In this document: positions 35,510-47,184 of the stretch, in pieces
Layout of the letters: each line of letters opens with the position of its first letter
How positions within the stretch are numbered: the stretch's first letter is position 1
DNA from: Rhodococcus sp. 1168
Lineage (GTDB): Bacteria; Actinomycetota; Actinomycetes; Mycobacteriales; Mycobacteriaceae
Reading direction: 5' to 3'
Assembly (NCBI RefSeq): GCF_002091955.1
Contig: NZ_MKKY01000055.1
Span: 1 to 64,000 of the forward strand
DNA length: 64,000 bases
The notes under the pieces: generated by a model
What the model was told of the DNA's origin: nothing
Seen by the model: the letters and a program-made list of their open reading frames with translations, nothing else
Database searches by the model: none
Translations under genes and position numbers: made by a program

Positions 35510-36553
35510 ATGACAATTCACCGTGAAACTTTGGATCCAGAGCGGGAGCGAAGTGCTTCGCTTACGACCTGGGCCGCCGCGAACAAGTATGTCGGCCCCG
35601 AGTCGTTCGACGCAGAGGGCTTCAAGCGCTTTCGAGTAACGAATCCGGTTGACCGTATGGGCTTGTACCTCTTCGAGTGCGCAAACGGCGATATATATAT
35701 CGGCATCGCAAAGGATGCCGCTCAGCGGTTGCGCACCCACCGGAATAAGCATCCTGATGCTGTGAAGTTTTGGTTCCGGGCAGATCCGCGGTCCGATGGT
35801 GAGCGAAGGATCGTAGAGCGGCAGCTCGTTCGCGATGCACAAAGGTTCGGGCTCGTCGTTCGCAATCGGGAACATGCCAGTGGCCACACCGGCGTGTCGA
35901 CTCTCGACGCGCTGCTCACGCCGAACGAGCAGGAAAGCTGGCTGGAGAACCCGGTCGTCGCCAACGCGGGTGATAAAACTGATCTGGTAGATCTCGGTGC
36001 GAGTAAGCTCGCCGCGCATGCGGGTGACTTCGCAAAGCTATCGAAGCATCCTCGTTACGAGGAGATCATTCACATTCTTGGTGACTATGCAGCGCAATGT
36101 ATCCCGCTTGCGCGACGAACCGAAGCGACTTTCTGGACCGTCAGCTGTTACCCCAGTTGGAACCGCCAACGAGTGTTCTGTGTTTCGATGGCGGGGCAGG
36201 AGGTGTTCTTTATCGTCAGTTCGGATTGGAATTCCAAACTCAGGGCGATGTTGTTTGTCGACGGCCGCGAACTTCATCAGGGTGTGATCGGAAGGCTACG
36301 GATGTTGGCCCAGAAGACCTTCCCGAAGCGTGGCGGACACAAGTCGGGTGGTGCGTTCGAGCAAGCACTCTATTTCCGAGATATTCGAGACTTGAAGAAG
36401 GCCTTGAAGTCTCCGTACCTGCGTCGGTCGATAGCGAAATTCAACCTCGATCTGATGCGGAAGCGTCAATCTGCGTACAAGATCTCGCACTGCAGGCAGC
36501 TTGCTGAGGCTGCGCTGACTTCATCTCGAACCAGCTCAGCGCACGGCCGCTGA
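35510..36553 (+). CDS. GIY-YIG nuclease-domain protein
   Basis: The 347-residue protein starts at ATG 35510 with AGGAG immediately upstream; an ATG at 35492 adds six residues. At about residues 50-120 it has a GIY-YIG fold signature: GLYLFECANGDIYIGIAKD, a downstream Arg (RLRTHR) and a catalytic-type Glu (IVERQLV). Such domains cut one DNA strand in many restriction and mobile-element enzymes. The C-terminal ~200 residues (HPRYEEIIHILGDYAAQ; FFIVSSDWNSKLRAMLF) are not recognised and may bind a partner or modified DNA. Its stop overlaps the start of the next gene by one base (TGATG), so the two are co-translated. The pair converges on the BREX operon. Confidence 0.7.
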   Translation: MTIHRETLDPERERSASLTTWAAANKYVGPESFDAEGFKRFRVTNPVDRMGLYLFECANGDIYIGIAKDAAQRLRTHRNKHPDAVKFWFRADPRSDGERRIVERQLVRDAQRFGLVVRNREHASGHTGVSTLDALLTPNEQESWLENPVVANAGDKTDLVDLGASKLAAHAGDFAKLSKHPRYEEIIHILGDYAAQCIPLARRTEATFWTVSCYPSWNRQRVFCVSMAGQEVFFIVSSDWNSKLRAMLFVDGRELHQGVIGRLRMLAQKTFPKRGGHKSGGAFEQALYFRDIRDLKKALKSPYLRRSIAKFNLDLMRKRQSAYKISHCRQLAEAALTSSRTSSAHGR

Positions 36554-37158
36554 TGGCGAAGATTCGATCGATCTCGCCGAGCAGTCAACGGGTAAAATCT
36601 GCTCCGACCGAGGTTGACTGCCAATTTGCCATCTTTCACGACAAGAAGGAAAACAAGATTCTTCACTTGTCGACGTTCGGTTCGGACAACCGTGCGTCTG
36701 CACCGAAGAGTAGCCAATCGATCCAATTGGACTATCCCATGGCGGAGCAATTGGTCGAGTTGCTGGTCGATACCTTCGGACTTGTCCCCGGTGGATCCAA
36801 AAACTCGACGGATGTTGCGCCAGTACCACTTTCAGCGCACTTGGAATCGACAATGGATCGAAGAGTGGCCAAGTTGATCGGTAATGAGCATTTCAGGATT
36901 CAGTACGACCGATTCAGGCCACGCTTTTCACCTTTGTCGATTGGCATGCTTTTGACTCAGCTGATAGATGGCAACGGTCGGTCGTCCTACAGCGAAGTTG
37001 CGGCTGTACTCGGTATCCGTCCGGCCCGAGTTCGTCAAAGCATCGCTGTCCTAAGCCAGGTGATCAACGAGGACGGCGCGAGCATCCTGTATGAGAACGG
37101 CGTCGAAGTCCTCCTGGAACCCGCGTTGTTGTTCGAGCAGTTCCGAATCGTAGACTGA
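36553..37158 (+). CDS. Small protein with a PglZ-like C-terminal domain
   Basis: The 201-residue protein has an unrecognised N-terminal part. Its C-terminal ~95 residues align with the C-terminus of PglZ in the neighbouring BREX operon: shared pattern FxxQYxxFxPR, GNGR, AxxLGxxxxRxxxxxAxLSQVIN, DG, ENGxEV, LxFEQ. In PglZ this tail looks like a winged helix. Here it is detached from the phosphatase core and coupled to a GIY-YIG nuclease. It might dock onto a BREX component or bind the same DNA or protein target. It ends 24 bases from the BrxHI stop, on the opposite strand. Confidence 0.7.
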   Translation: MAKIRSISPSSQRVKSAPTEVDCQFAIFHDKKENKILHLSTFGSDNRASAPKSSQSIQLDYPMAEQLVELLVDTFGLVPGGSKNSTDVAPVPLSAHLESTMDRRVAKLIGNEHFRIQYDRFRPRFSPLSIGMLLTQLIDGNGRSSYSEVAAVLGIRPARVRQSIAVLSQVINEDGASILYENGVEVLLEPALLFEQFRIVD

Positions 37159-37182
37159 GCGATGTCGGCTCCAGGCCGCACT

Positions 37183-39348
37183 TCAACCCTGTGCTCGGAC
37201 CGAAGATTTGTTGCCCAGCGTTGCTTCTGCCCCGTGCAGATCGACCAGCCGTGCTGCCATTGTCAGGACCGCCAGCTTCTCGGGAAGCGCAGCAGAGAAC
37301 TTCAATCCGCTCAACGCTTTCGGATTGACGAATGGCAATGGCTTCGGCGCATCAGGACTTCGCGCTGCTGCCAGCGCTGCGCTTATCTCCCGCGGTCCGA
37401 TGTCGGGATACAAACGGATCGAGTCTCCGCGTGTGAGCTGTCGTGGCGGCACGATGGACGAGAGCCACGCGGACAGAGTTCTGTTTGCACGTGTCCCCGC
37501 CCAGGTCCACCACCGCCAATCTCCGTTGTCCTCGCGTGTGACGACAAGGGCGTCGGCTGCGACGGTTGTGTTTCTGTCTGCACGTAATCCTTCCATTGCA
37601 GAGGAAGCCCGTCTTGTCAGTGTCACGCCTGCCGGCAGCGCGCCCAGGAGTACTGCTCGCATGCCGCGGTTGATCTCGAAGGAAGCGCCTTCCCCTGCCG
37701 AGCCCCATTTCGCGCGTCCGGTGATAGTTGTGGATTCGACGTAGCAGATCCGTCGATTCCAGTCGATGTGTGTCACCATCCATGATCGGCCACTGAGCAA
37801 CAGGACACGTGGTCCTTCGACGGACTCGGTCAGGACTTCGGTTTCGACGAAGCCGATATCGTTTCGGCCGGCCATGACAGTGAACTGCGGTGCGGCGGTG
37901 AAAACTGCGAGGAGCTCCATGAAGTGGCGGTGTCCGAAACGCTTTTCGGCTTCGGGACCCATGAATGCGATTCCGCCATCCTGCTGCAGGAAGCCTTCAC
38001 TGAGAAGGTATTCGAAACTTTCGTCAGCGGTGGAATCGAAGAGCGGAAGGGTGCCCCAGGGCTTCTTCCAGTCGGAGAGTGGTATTCGGTGGTTCTGCAA
38101 CGCGAAGGCCAGGATCTGTTGTGCAGCAATATGACGCGGGGCAATGGGCGGCGTGACCGGTTCGACCCAACCCTGACTCCAACAATTCAACATTCCCATC
38201 ATCGTCAGAAGATTGTCGTTGTCGAGTGCGAGAAACAGGCAGTTTCGTTCGGTACCGGCTCGCCTGCCGGTGCGGCCGAGCCGCTGTAGGAAGGACGATA
38301 CGGTGCGCGGCGCATTGATCTGGATGACCCGATCGAGGTCGCCTACATCGATTCCGAGTTCGAGTGTCGAAGTCGCGACGATCACGCAGTCTCTCGCGTC
38401 GGCGAATGCCTCCTCCGAGCGTCGTCGCTCCGCTGCAGACAGAGAAGAATGTGAGATGAATACGGTCACCCCTGCCTCGTGGAGCCCTTCACCGATTTCT
38501 TCTGCGAGCCTGCGGGAGTCGACGAAAACCAACCGTTTTTCACCCTGATGCAGTGCCGCTATCACTTTGACCGCGTTCTCGACACGGCCGACGTAGTCCA
38601 CCGTCACGTCGGTCGGCGCTGCGCCTAGATGTGCGGGTTGTGTCGAGGTGACAGCGAGCGAGGATCCGACGACGGCCAGCGCATTGCCGGGGACGTCGGG
38701 GGCAATGACGCGACCGATTCTGGCGGTGTCGGCCGATTGCAACCAATTCAAGAGTTCGTCCGGATTGCCCACCGTCGCAGACATTCCGACCCGCTGAAAC
38801 CTGCGTCCGAGCAGGCTCTCGATTCGCGCCAGAACTGCCAGAAGATGCCATCCGCGGTCGTCGCCAGCGAAAGCGTGAACTTCGTCGATCACCACCGCCC
38901 GGAGATTGCCGAACAACTGTTCGGCATCGACGCTCGCGGAGACAAGCATCGACTCGAGCGATTCTGGCGTTGTAAGCAGAACGTCGGGTTGCTCACGCTT
39001 GATTCGAGTCCGAGCCGAGGCCGACACGTCACCGTGCCAGGTCAGGGTCTCCCTCCCAATCCAAGCGGTATACGACTCGATACGTGGTTGCAGATTGTTC
39101 AATAGAGCCTTGAGCGGGCACAAGTAGAGAACCGAGAGGCCCTGCCAGTTCTCGTCGGCCATCTTGCTCATCAAAGGAAAACACGCGGCCTCGGTTTTAC
39201 CTCCGGCTGTGGGTGCGAGCAGAATCGCGTCCTCACCGTTCATGATTGGAGCGACCGCCTCCTCCTGCAATGGTCTTAAACCTTGCCACCCAAGACTGTT
39301 GACGATGTGATGCTGTACTACGGGATTCAAGGAGGCGAACCCGGTCAC
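37183..39348 (-). CDS. brxHI: BrxHI, Lhr-like DEAH helicase of BREX type 2
   Basis: The 721-residue SF2 helicase has Q-type LRPLQEEAVAP, Walker A APTAGGKTEAA (about residue 40), DEVH (about 152) in VVIDEVHAFAGDDRGWHLL, SATVGNP and motif VI FLQRLGRTGRRAG, plus a C-terminal extension as in Lhr-type helicases. In BREX type 2 this helicase closes the operon. Its ATG overlaps the BrxD stop (ATGA). No frame damage is seen. Confidence 0.9.
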   Translation of the reverse strand: MTGFASLNPVVQHHIVNSLGWQGLRPLQEEAVAPIMNGEDAILLAPTAGGKTEAACFPLMSKMADENWQGLSVLYLCPLKALLNNLQPRIESYTAWIGRETLTWHGDVSASARTRIKREQPDVLLTTPESLESMLVSASVDAEQLFGNLRAVVIDEVHAFAGDDRGWHLLAVLARIESLLGRRFQRVGMSATVGNPDELLNWLQSADTARIGRVIAPDVPGNALAVVGSSLAVTSTQPAHLGAAPTDVTVDYVGRVENAVKVIAALHQGEKRLVFVDSRRLAEEIGEGLHEAGVTVFISHSSLSAAERRRSEEAFADARDCVIVATSTLELGIDVGDLDRVIQINAPRTVSSFLQRLGRTGRRAGTERNCLFLALDNDNLLTMMGMLNCWSQGWVEPVTPPIAPRHIAAQQILAFALQNHRIPLSDWKKPWGTLPLFDSTADESFEYLLSEGFLQQDGGIAFMGPEAEKRFGHRHFMELLAVFTAAPQFTVMAGRNDIGFVETEVLTESVEGPRVLLLSGRSWMVTHIDWNRRICYVESTTITGRAKWGSAGEGASFEINRGMRAVLLGALPAGVTLTRRASSAMEGLRADRNTTVAADALVVTREDNGDWRWWTWAGTRANRTLSAWLSSIVPPRQLTRGDSIRLYPDIGPREISAALAAARSPDAPKPLPFVNPKALSGLKFSAALPEKLAVLTMAARLVDLHGAEATLGNKSSVRAQG

Positions 39349-40637
39349 AATTGGACCTCGTCCGCGGAGACCGCATGGCGTTCGGTGTCGGTCATCTCCT
39401 CGGAACTCAGGGTCAGCGAGTAGTTCTGACGTGGATCGAAATCAGGAAATTGATCGACCTTGTCCAGCACATCGAGAACGAGCTTCTTCAGAAATAGCCT
39501 CGGTGAGATGCCGACCTGTCCGCCGAGTTTGCCGGCAACCGCGCGTGCGAGGTCGGCGATGTAGGCATCATCGACCATCGAAGCGATCCGGTCGGGCACT
39601 GCGGACCCGTCTTGGAAGACGTCGCGCACCCGAATCCCGACTTCGACCAACCTGTCGATGTCGAATCCTGCAAGGCGAATCTGAGGGGCTCGAGGGTTGT
39701 CGAATCTGGCGTCCCCCGAGAAGTCGGTATGCAGGCGTTGCGCCAAAGGGGGGAGCGACTGAACCCCCATCCGCCCGTCGAAGAACGCGGGAGTACCGGT
39801 AATGAGCAGGTACAGACCCGGATAGCGGCCAGAATCGAGTTCGTCGATCCACTGACGCAGAGCATTCAATGCTTTTGCTCGTGCGTCGGAACGCATGCGC
39901 TGTAGCGTTTCGACCTCATCGATCACCAGCAGCAGACCGGGGTGGCGGGCACCCTTAAGTACTGCAAGGAGGCCCTGGAGGAAACCCATTGCCAGGAAGT
40001 GATCGACGTCCTGACGGACTCCGGCTGCTCGTTTCGCTGCGGCGCCGACATGTGGTTGGCCACCGAGCCACGCGACCAAGGCATCGGCGGTGGCGACGTC
40101 GTCGCGTTCGAGCGCGGCTCTGTAGGCGCGCAACACCATCGGATACACCGGAGTGGCCGTGGACACGGCTGCGAGACGCGTCTCGAGCAGTGCGTCGACC
40201 TGTTCGGGTGATGCCTCGTCGGTGCCTGCCGCGGCTGCTGCGTCCTCCTCGATCCCGTAGAGCCAGGCGTCGAGAACGCTGCGGAAGGCGGAGGGTGCAA
40301 ACGCCGAAGTGCGGAGTGATTCCGTGGTACGGCGGTAGACAGTTTCGAGTTTGTGAAGCGGCGTCTCCAGCTCGCTGATTTGAACTTCAGCGACTGCCAG
40401 GCCGCGCTTCATGGCCTGTTGCTGTAGCCAGCGTGCGTAAAACGTTTTACCGGAGCCGTACTCACCTCGCACAGCCTTGAAGACGGCTCCGCCGGACGCA
40501 ACAGCCTCGAGATCCTCGCCGACTGTGGTGGCGAATTTATCGATGCCTACTGCCAGCACATCGAGATTGCCGGAGGGTACGGTGCCTTGTCGGAGCGCCT
40601 GCAGAATTTCTCGGCGCCGGACGGGGGACAGACTCAT
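39345..40637 (-). CDS. brxD: BrxD, ATP-binding protein of BREX type 2
   Basis: The 430-residue AAA-type ATPase has Walker A GEYGSGKTFYARWL (about residue 58) and Walker B LLLVIDEVETLQRM (about 234), the pattern of the BrxC/BrxD DUF2791 family. It lies between pglZ and brxHI with 4-base overlaps on both sides, exactly as in type 2 BREX operons. The predicted role is an accessory ATPase of the anti-phage complex. Confidence 0.9.
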   Translation of the reverse strand: MSLSPVRRREILQALRQGTVPSGNLDVLAVGIDKFATTVGEDLEAVASGGAVFKAVRGEYGSGKTFYARWLQQQAMKRGLAVAEVQISELETPLHKLETVYRRTTESLRTSAFAPSAFRSVLDAWLYGIEEDAAAAAGTDEASPEQVDALLETRLAAVSTATPVYPMVLRAYRAALERDDVATADALVAWLGGQPHVGAAAKRAAGVRQDVDHFLAMGFLQGLLAVLKGARHPGLLLVIDEVETLQRMRSDARAKALNALRQWIDELDSGRYPGLYLLITGTPAFFDGRMGVQSLPPLAQRLHTDFSGDARFDNPRAPQIRLAGFDIDRLVEVGIRVRDVFQDGSAVPDRIASMVDDAYIADLARAVAGKLGGQVGISPRLFLKKLVLDVLDKVDQFPDFDPRQNYSLTLSSEEMTDTERHAVSADEVQL

Positions 40638-43435
40638 GGCTTCACCTCGTACTGTTCGAACATCAGGCCCGCTGCAAGCTCCACTTCGATTCCATTTTCG
40701 CTCAGTGCCACTACGCCATCCGCATTGATGACCTGACTGAGCGCGGCGATCGTTCTCTTCGCTCGGCCTGCTTGGACGCCGAGAATTTCAGCGGCCTGGG
40801 GGAGAGGCATCCGGCCGTTTCCGTTGATCAGTTCTTGAATGAACAGTCCGATGACGGGTTTGGTGATTCGCGGAGGAAATGCGTTGTATTGCTGAGTGAA
40901 GAGTGGGCTCGCCAGCAGTTCCGCTACGAGATCTCGACCACCGACCGGCGCGGGCGTGGCCGAAGGTGCGGCAGCCTCGGCAACGTCGAACAGCGAGTCC
41001 GGCTGCAGTACTGGTTTGGCGGTGGGCTTTCGCTTGGGAACTGCGCGGACACGTTCCGTCGCTCCCGCTGGAGCAACTGCGGTGGTCCGCTGCGGATCCC
41101 ACCAGACAGGTACCGGGTTGGGACGCAGCTCCAAGCCCAGGTGTGGGGGAATAGCACCGTTGACCAATATCGATACGGGGATTACTGCTTCGGACAGTGT
41201 CGCACCACCGTGATATCCGGCCTTGAGTCCGGTGTAACGCACCTGCTCATCCACCGCGAGGATTGCGCGGTGGTCGTCGGTGCGCACTCGCTCACCTTCG
41301 ACGAGGATCTCGTCGGCCGGCAGGGAAGTCGGGTCGACTCCGATGGCAGAGCGATACCGTGCTGATTCCCTAACCCCGCGTTGAACACTGGGCTGTTCGC
41401 GTCGTTCTACGACATGGCCGTGGTCGCTCGTCAGAACGACCGTACGGCCTACTGCGGCAGCTGCAGCCAAGAGTGCGTCGAGATGCTTGAAACTCGATGT
41501 CGACAAACTCGATCCGATGGGATCGGAACGATCCAGCGCGTCGTCGATATCGTTGAGGACACAGGCAACGACGGGGCGATTGCCGGTGTCCTCGAGTGCT
41601 ATCCGGACGTCGAATGCCAGGGCGTGGCCGCGAGAGACCGCATCCATATCGGCCTTGTGGAAGAGAACTTGTCCGGTTGCTTGCAGTGAGTTGCTCTGCA
41701 GCCAGGAAGTGAAGCCGCTGCGTTCACGATCCTGGGTGCCAGTGGCGAGTGCTCCGGTCAACAATGAGCATCGCGAGAACTTTGTCACTGTCGGAAGGAC
41801 CGCGAGTGCGGCCTGCAGAGTGTCGGAGTCCTCCAACACGCATTCTTGCCACTGCGGCCGATACCGCCGGAGTGCGTCAGCCACGACCTCGTTTGCAACG
41901 GTGGCGCTCATTCCGTCGGCGACGATCAGGAGCACAGGGGAGGGTTTGACGGGGTTGGATGAACCGGTGGCGCCCGGCTGCGGCACGGTGAGAGGGCGGA
42001 CGACTCGATCGAGAAGGTCCTCGATCAGCAATGGCATTGCGGCGGAGGTGTTGCGGTGCGTGCCATTGACGGCGAGTAGTCGAGCGAACTGTCGGTCGGC
42101 GGCTGTGCGTCGCTGGCGAACGAGATCGATGATGCGGTGGGCCGCGGACGCAAGCGCGGTGCTGTCCGCGCCGGTGAAAGCAGCATTGACTGCTCCATCG
42201 ACCCAGGACAGATCCGAGCGGTGTTCAGTGAGCCATGACGCCAACGTCGTGGGTTCCACCGGAGGACGCTGAAGCCAACGCAGTAGGCGCAGCGAGGCCG
42301 AGCCGACCCGAACATCACGAGGTGCGTCGGTGGTGTCCACTCGCGCGGAACGGTGTGAAATGACGTTGGCCCAGGCATTCTCGACCGTAGCGAGGCTGCT
42401 GGATCGGGTCGCGTCGGCTAGGGCGGCGGCGAACTGCGCGATACGTGGCGTCATAGCGGACGGCAACACATCTGATCGGGCAATCAGCGAGTCGGCCTGT
42501 AGCGATGTCACAAGGTCTTCTCCGCGACGGAGAATGTCAGCTGGAACTTCGGTTCCGGAGACAGCGAGGGCTGCTGTGTTGCCCCACGCGATCAGTTGTT
42601 GTTCGGTGAGATGCGCAGTGCCTCCAAGTTGGACTTCCAACAGGGTTCGGACCTTGATGGACGTTTCGAGCGCTGCAGGGAATGCTGTCGAGATCGCTGT
42701 GCCGTTGTCGAGCAATGCTGCTACCAATCCGAGGGGGACCAGTTCGGTTGGGCCGGTGGTTCGAAGCACCGTTGTGAACGGGCCTCCGAGGGGGCCGAGC
42801 CGCCCGCCTATCCAGTTCAGAAACTCGTCGAAAAGGTGGGGGTCGGTGCGCGAGCGCCAACCGTCGAACCGTAGGGCATCCTCGCGATTCATCGACCACA
42901 TGGCGATGCTGTGAGGGGTGAATTCTGCTGGCTTCAAACCGAATCGATCGGACGAGAGTGAGGTGAACAGGTGTTCGTTGGTGAGAACTCCACCGGGGGC
43001 CGGCACAATCTGTCGGCCGTCCAACTCTCGCAGTACGGCACGCGCGGACTCGTTCTTCAGTGAGAGCAAATTGAACTCTTGCTTCGATGCACTGAACATT
43101 TCACGTAGAACAGGCCAAGGGTCGAGATTCGAGAGACGACCCGCAGTGAGGTGTTCGAGGATGCCGACGGGTAGTTCCGCAGGGGTTCGATCGGTCAGGA
43201 TTACTACCCAGTCGACGCGACTGCGTTCGGTCAGCGCGTCCCTGATGGCCAGGACACTCGGTGCTGGTCGGACTTTGACGGTTTGCCCGTCGAAGGTGAA
43301 TTCTGCGTCGCCGGTCCACTCTGGGGCTGCGGATACCGCGATCACGCCGCGGTTGTGTCGCGATTGCCTCGAGTTCGATATCAAGTTCCGGACGCTGGCC
43401 ACATCCGCTTTGGGAAGGTTCGTGGACGCAGTCAT
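40634..43435 (-). CDS. pglZ: PglZ, alkaline-phosphatase-superfamily protein of BREX
   Basis: The 933-residue protein has the PglZ core: metal-site motif [17 protein letters not shown] (about residue 500) and [13 protein letters not shown] (about 670). The N-terminal ~480 residues are helical. The C-terminal ~90 residues form a winged-helix-like tail ([20 protein letters not shown]...ALSQVIN) that is duplicated in the small gene at 36553-37158. PglZ is the universal BREX component and is needed for phage exclusion. The ATG overlaps the PglY stop by 4 bases. It looks intact. Confidence 0.93.
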   Translation of the reverse strand: MTASTNLPKADVASVRNLISNSRQSRHNRGVIAVSAAPEWTGDAEFTFDGQTVKVRPAPSVLAIRDALTERSRVDWVVILTDRTPAELPVGILEHLTAGRLSNLDPWPVLREMFSASKQEFNLLSLKNESARAVLRELDGRQIVPAPGGVLTNEHLFTSLSSDRFGLKPAEFTPHSIAMWSMNREDALRFDGWRSRTDPHLFDEFLNWIGGRLGPLGGPFTTVLRTTGPTELVPLGLVAALLDNGTAISTAFPAALETSIKVRTLLEVQLGGTAHLTEQQLIAWGNTAALAVSGTEVPADILRRGEDLVTSLQADSLIARSDVLPSAMTPRIAQFAAALADATRSSSLATVENAWANVISHRSARVDTTDAPRDVRVGSASLRLLRWLQRPPVEPTTLASWLTEHRSDLSWVDGAVNAAFTGADSTALASAAHRIIDLVRQRRTAADRQFARLLAVNGTHRNTSAAMPLLIEDLLDRVVRPLTVPQPGATGSSNPVKPSPVLLIVADGMSATVANEVVADALRRYRPQWQECVLEDSDTLQAALAVLPTVTKFSRCSLLTGALATGTQDRERSGFTSWLQSNSLQATGQVLFHKADMDAVSRGHALAFDVRIALEDTGNRPVVACVLNDIDDALDRSDPIGSSLSTSSFKHLDALLAAAAAVGRTVVLTSDHGHVVERREQPSVQRGVRESARYRSAIGVDPTSLPADEILVEGERVRTDDHRAILAVDEQVRYTGLKAGYHGGATLSEAVIPVSILVNGAIPPHLGLELRPNPVPVWWDPQRTTAVAPAGATERVRAVPKRKPTAKPVLQPDSLFDVAEAAAPSATPAPVGGRDLVAELLASPLFTQQYNAFPPRITKPVIGLFIQELINGNGRMPLPQAAEILGVQAGRAKRTIAALSQVINADGVVALSENGIEVELAAGLMFEQYEVKP

Positions 43436-46400
43436 CGATCGATCCGCGAAATGGTGACGGTGTACCGCGCCCCAGGGTTCGCCGCGAGCAGCGCTGTGAG
43501 GCGCTCCTCAACCACCGAAGAGATCGCACCGCTGTCGATGGTGAACGACTCGACGACGGGCTGACTCTCTGGCGTTGGCTCTTGTCCTGACTCGGGATCC
43601 GAGTCTGAAACAGGCGGCGGTGGCGGAGCAACAATGCCCTCCTCCAACCATCTGTCGCGATCTCGGCTGGCCTCGTCCAGCGCCGCTTGTAATGGCCGAG
43701 CAAGCTCGTGACCGGCCAGTGCGGCTTTGACCGAATCGACGATGACTGCGGCTTTGCGGCCGCGATCGTTCTCTGTCGAAGCTGCGTTGCTCAGGACGTT
43801 GAGGCGGTCCAACGAGAAGCCGTCCACTGTGTTCGCGACAGCGCCGGCTGTTGTCATGGAACGTCCGGCCTCTAGGTCTGTGCCATGAAGCTCCGCGCCG
43901 GCTAGCGCCTCGACCAGGGCAATGTTGTCCAAGTGTGGAATTCGATCGTCGAGGAGATCGCACAGGTCCTGGGCGAGTACCAATCGCTCGTTGTCGAGTG
44001 GAATCCGAAGGTGGCTGTCGGCCTTGGTGAGCGTGCCCACGAGACGCAAGCGATCTGCGCGGCCGGCGGCAGCGAACTCCTGCACGGTGCGCGCAAAGAC
44101 TGCGACGTTGGTGGCAGTGAGAAAATCGTTGACGTTCTGGCCTGTGAGCACATTCCATCGGCGGCAGGCATCGATCCACGGTTGGCGCTCAGGTAAGGGT
44201 TCGAGGCGCATTGTGGTGCCGCGACGGAAGTCTCCGATGAGCGGTTCGGCGATGGGGGATGAGTGCAGGAACCACGAGCGCTTCGTTTGAGCAGTCCATG
44301 CACCTGCAATGAGGTCGACCATGTCGTCGGTCAGGCCGCGTCGGGCCCCACTGGCGGCAATGGCAGTTCGAAGCACCTCGATGGCGACGTCGGTGTCTTC
44401 ATCGATCGACGATCTCGACAGCTCTTGAGTAATTCGGCTCCGCCACGTCGCGAAATGTTCCGGTCCGAACAACAGATGCGTCTCGTTGGTCTTGGCGAGG
44501 GCCAAAGGTTCCACGACGCGACGGGCAATATCGCGTTCGGAACGCTCGAGGGCGATACGTCCGTCCAGCTGAGATTGGGCTTCTCGGAGTCGTTTGAGGA
44601 CCAGGTTCAGTTCACTCCGGGTGATGAGTTTGTCCGGCGGGGTGAAATCGGGGTGGTCCGGGTACAGCGCGTCGAATGCGTCGCCGATTAGCCGATTGAC
44701 CGCTTCGCCCAGGGTATTTCCGATGGGTGGTTGTACGACGAAACCCGCGTGCAGCGACCGAAGTGGCGGTTGGCCTTCCTCGAAGGAGGCTCCCGCGGCC
44801 ACGCCGTAGGAGACCTGCACAGCATTGTTCAGCTGGCCACGGACCTGAGCTTGCTGCTGTTGGAGTATCGAACGTGCGGCAGCCCGATCGGCTTCGGAGA
44901 GCTCGTTGGCATAACCGGCCCACCGATCTCCGGCCAACACGTAGTTGAGAATGACGAGGCGTCCGAGCTGGCGCGTTACCTTCTCGGGGAAGAAGCTGGG
45001 GAGCCAGACGACGGTGAATCGGCCTTGGCTGGTTCGACGTAACTGTTCGACGCGGTCGTGGTCCTCGGCGGTCGTGTGGCCTGCATCGTCGAATGGCAGA
45101 TCGACCACAAGCCTCAACGCACCGTCGACGGATGGACGGAAGGTCTCGTCCGGGAGGTAGCCGTGGTCGCGGACGTTGCCGAACACGACCTCGACCTGTC
45201 GTTGGGTGGCACGCCAGGTGACCGACCGCAGCAGAGCGTTGTCGACGGTGTGTTGTGCGCCGATGACTCCTAGATGCTCGGCCAGCAAATCACGCATCAG
45301 CTCCCGTCGACGGCCATCGGTGTCTTCCGATTGTGCGCGCGCGATGATGCGTTCGTAGTCAACCGATTCGAGCGTTACCGAGATGATCGGGTTGGCATCG
45401 TTGGTGACGGACAGCTCTGGTATCTCGGCCGCCCACTGTTTCACCTTGTTGGTGATCTGACCGATCTGGTCTCCGGGGATCAGGCTGATGACGCTGCCGT
45501 GGTTGAGCGATGCCAGCCGAGATGCGTCGATTTGCTTGAGTGCCGGCACGTTCGGTGCAACAGCTGACATCAGCAGTGTCTTGGCGATCCGGATGTCGGC
45601 ACGTAGACCGGCTGGAACGTCCTTGTCTGCTGTCGTCTCAGGAACGCCCGCGTTCTTGAAGAGCAATGGACGCAGTTTGTCGGTCCACAGTGTGCGGGCA
45701 GTCTTGAACGTCTGTGCTGCAGCATCATTGATCGGTGTCGCGTTGGCACTGTCGATGATGTAGTCGAATGCTTCGCCTACTGGAATGACGTTGTCGATGG
45801 TGAGACGGTCGGCGTTGTCGGCGAGGATCTGTTGCATCACCTTGAGCGCGGTGCGCTCGCGCTGCATCTGACCGGAGAGCGACCGGAGGGTGTCGATGAG
45901 CGCAGGCGAGAACGGATAGGTGAGTTTGAATGCGTCGGAGTCCGACCCGCGGTGCTGATCGTCGGTGTTGACTCCGTCGAGCAATACATCCCAGACCTTG
46001 GGGCTCCGGTCGAGTCGGGCGAACGCGGCGTCGAGCGCGGCGACCGCGTCCGCGTTCGCTGGTTGGAGCAGCCGCTTGTTCGCGATGTAGGGCAAGTTCT
46101 CGTCACCGAGGCGGACACTGCCGAACCGGCCAGCCTGGTGGGCAAAAGCCTGCTCCAGGGCTTGCTGAGTCGCACCGGACTCGGGCCTGGTGGTCAGCCA
46201 GCGGCTCAGATCATGCTGACGAGCGATGAACGACGCAATGGGGACCGCGAGGTGTCCTCGGCTGGTTTCGACGAGCTTGGTGATCTTCTGGACCTCGACG
46301 TTGAACTTCTCCCGCGCGGTGATCATGAACGTCAGCCAGAGGACCAGCTCATCGAGCATCAGTACGACGCCGTCGTAGCCGAGCGACTTGGCATGATCGG

Positions 46401-47184
46401 CGATGACGGCGAGACCGTCTTCGAGCGGCAGCCAATCAGTATTGCGTGAGTAGCTGGTGAAGTACGTCGCAATCAGGGCCTGCTGCAGTTTCGCGCGTAC
46501 CTCGGGGTCTGCGTTGGGCGCGCAGGCGGACGCATAAGTCTCCGCAGTCCAGGTGCTGGTGCCCTGCCCCAGTGCGCCCCAATCGACTGTTGTGGTCTGC
46601 TGGGTGTGTGTGCCGTTCAGCGCTGCGAAGAAGGTGGCGTCGCCGACCTCGCGGCGGCGGTTGTCGGCGTCGGCGAACAGCCCGCCGGCCGAATGCAGCA
46701 CCGGCGGTAGGACAGTGGGGTGTAGCGACGCAATTTGACGCAAGTATTGATCGAACAATGCAGACTCCACGCTGTGCGCGTCCAGGAAGTGGAACGTCAG
46801 GCGCAGCAGGTTCACCTTCGCAATCGCGGGATGTTTCGCGATGACCGGTTGGAGTTCAGGAGTGGACAGTGCTGCGGGTGAGTGTCCGAGCATTGCGTGC
46901 AGCACGGCCATGAAGTGCGACTTACCAGATCCGAAGGAACCCTCGAGGTAGGCAGCTTTGTTTTGTTTGGTGCGTAGTGCTTCGTCGACGACGGACAGCG
47001 CAGTGTCGAAAGCGTCGGCGAGTGCCGGTGTGACAACGTACGTACTGATGGTGGTTGCGATGCTGTTCTCTTCGACTGAATCCGACAGTCGCAGTACGTA
47101 ATCATTGGTGCCGTGCGACTCGGGGATCGCGAACGTCTCTCGCAGAGTCCGAGCGGGAGCGGCGGATGAACCTGAGAAGGTCAC
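43432..47184 (-). CDS. pglY: PglY, large P-loop ATPase of BREX type 2
   Basis: I start the 1250-residue protein at GTG 47184, which overlaps the PglX stop (GTGA); a longer frame from 47355 would add 57 arginine-rich residues lying inside pglX. Walker A is [14 protein letters not shown] (about residue 82). A probable Walker B is [13 protein letters not shown]. The size and position match PglY, the type 2 equivalent of BrxC. It presumably forms the ATP-driven scaffold of the complex. The C-terminal region contains a Pro/Glu-rich linker ([18 protein letters not shown]) before a short final domain. Confidence 0.92.
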   Translation of the reverse strand: MTFSGSSAAPARTLRETFAIPESHGTNDYVLRLSDSVEENSIATTISTYVVTPALADAFDTALSVVDEALRTKQNKAAYLEGSFGSGKSHFMAVLHAMLGHSPAALSTPELQPVIAKHPAIAKVNLLRLTFHFLDAHSVESALFDQYLRQIASLHPTVLPPVLHSAGGLFADADNRRREVGDATFFAALNGTHTQQTTTVDWGALGQGTSTWTAETYASACAPNADPEVRAKLQQALIATYFTSYSRNTDWLPLEDGLAVIADHAKSLGYDGVVLMLDELVLWLTFMITAREKFNVEVQKITKLVETSRGHLAVPIASFIARQHDLSRWLTTRPESGATQQALEQAFAHQAGRFGSVRLGDENLPYIANKRLLQPANADAVAALDAAFARLDRSPKVWDVLLDGVNTDDQHRGSDSDAFKLTYPFSPALIDTLRSLSGQMQRERTALKVMQQILADNADRLTIDNVIPVGEAFDYIIDSANATPINDAAAQTFKTARTLWTDKLRPLLFKNAGVPETTADKDVPAGLRADIRIAKTLLMSAVAPNVPALKQIDASRLASLNHGSVISLIPGDQIGQITNKVKQWAAEIPELSVTNDANPIISVTLESVDYERIIARAQSEDTDGRRRELMRDLLAEHLGVIGAQHTVDNALLRSVTWRATQRQVEVVFGNVRDHGYLPDETFRPSVDGALRLVVDLPFDDAGHTTAEDHDRVEQLRRTSQGRFTVVWLPSFFPEKVTRQLGRLVILNYVLAGDRWAGYANELSEADRAAARSILQQQQAQVRGQLNNAVQVSYGVAAGASFEEGQPPLRSLHAGFVVQPPIGNTLGEAVNRLIGDAFDALYPDHPDFTPPDKLITRSELNLVLKRLREAQSQLDGRIALERSERDIARRVVEPLALAKTNETHLLFGPEHFATWRSRITQELSRSSIDEDTDVAIEVLRTAIAASGARRGLTDDMVDLIAGAWTAQTKRSWFLHSSPIAEPLIGDFRRGTTMRLEPLPERQPWIDACRRWNVLTGQNVNDFLTATNVAVFARTVQEFAAAGRADRLRLVGTLTKADSHLRIPLDNERLVLAQDLCDLLDDRIPHLDNIALVEALAGAELHGTDLEAGRSMTTAGAVANTVDGFSLDRLNVLSNAASTENDRGRKAAVIVDSVKAALAGHELARPLQAALDEASRDRDRWLEEGIVAPPPPPVSDSDPESGQEPTPESQPVVESFTIDSGAISSVVEERLTALLAANPGARYTVTISRIDR

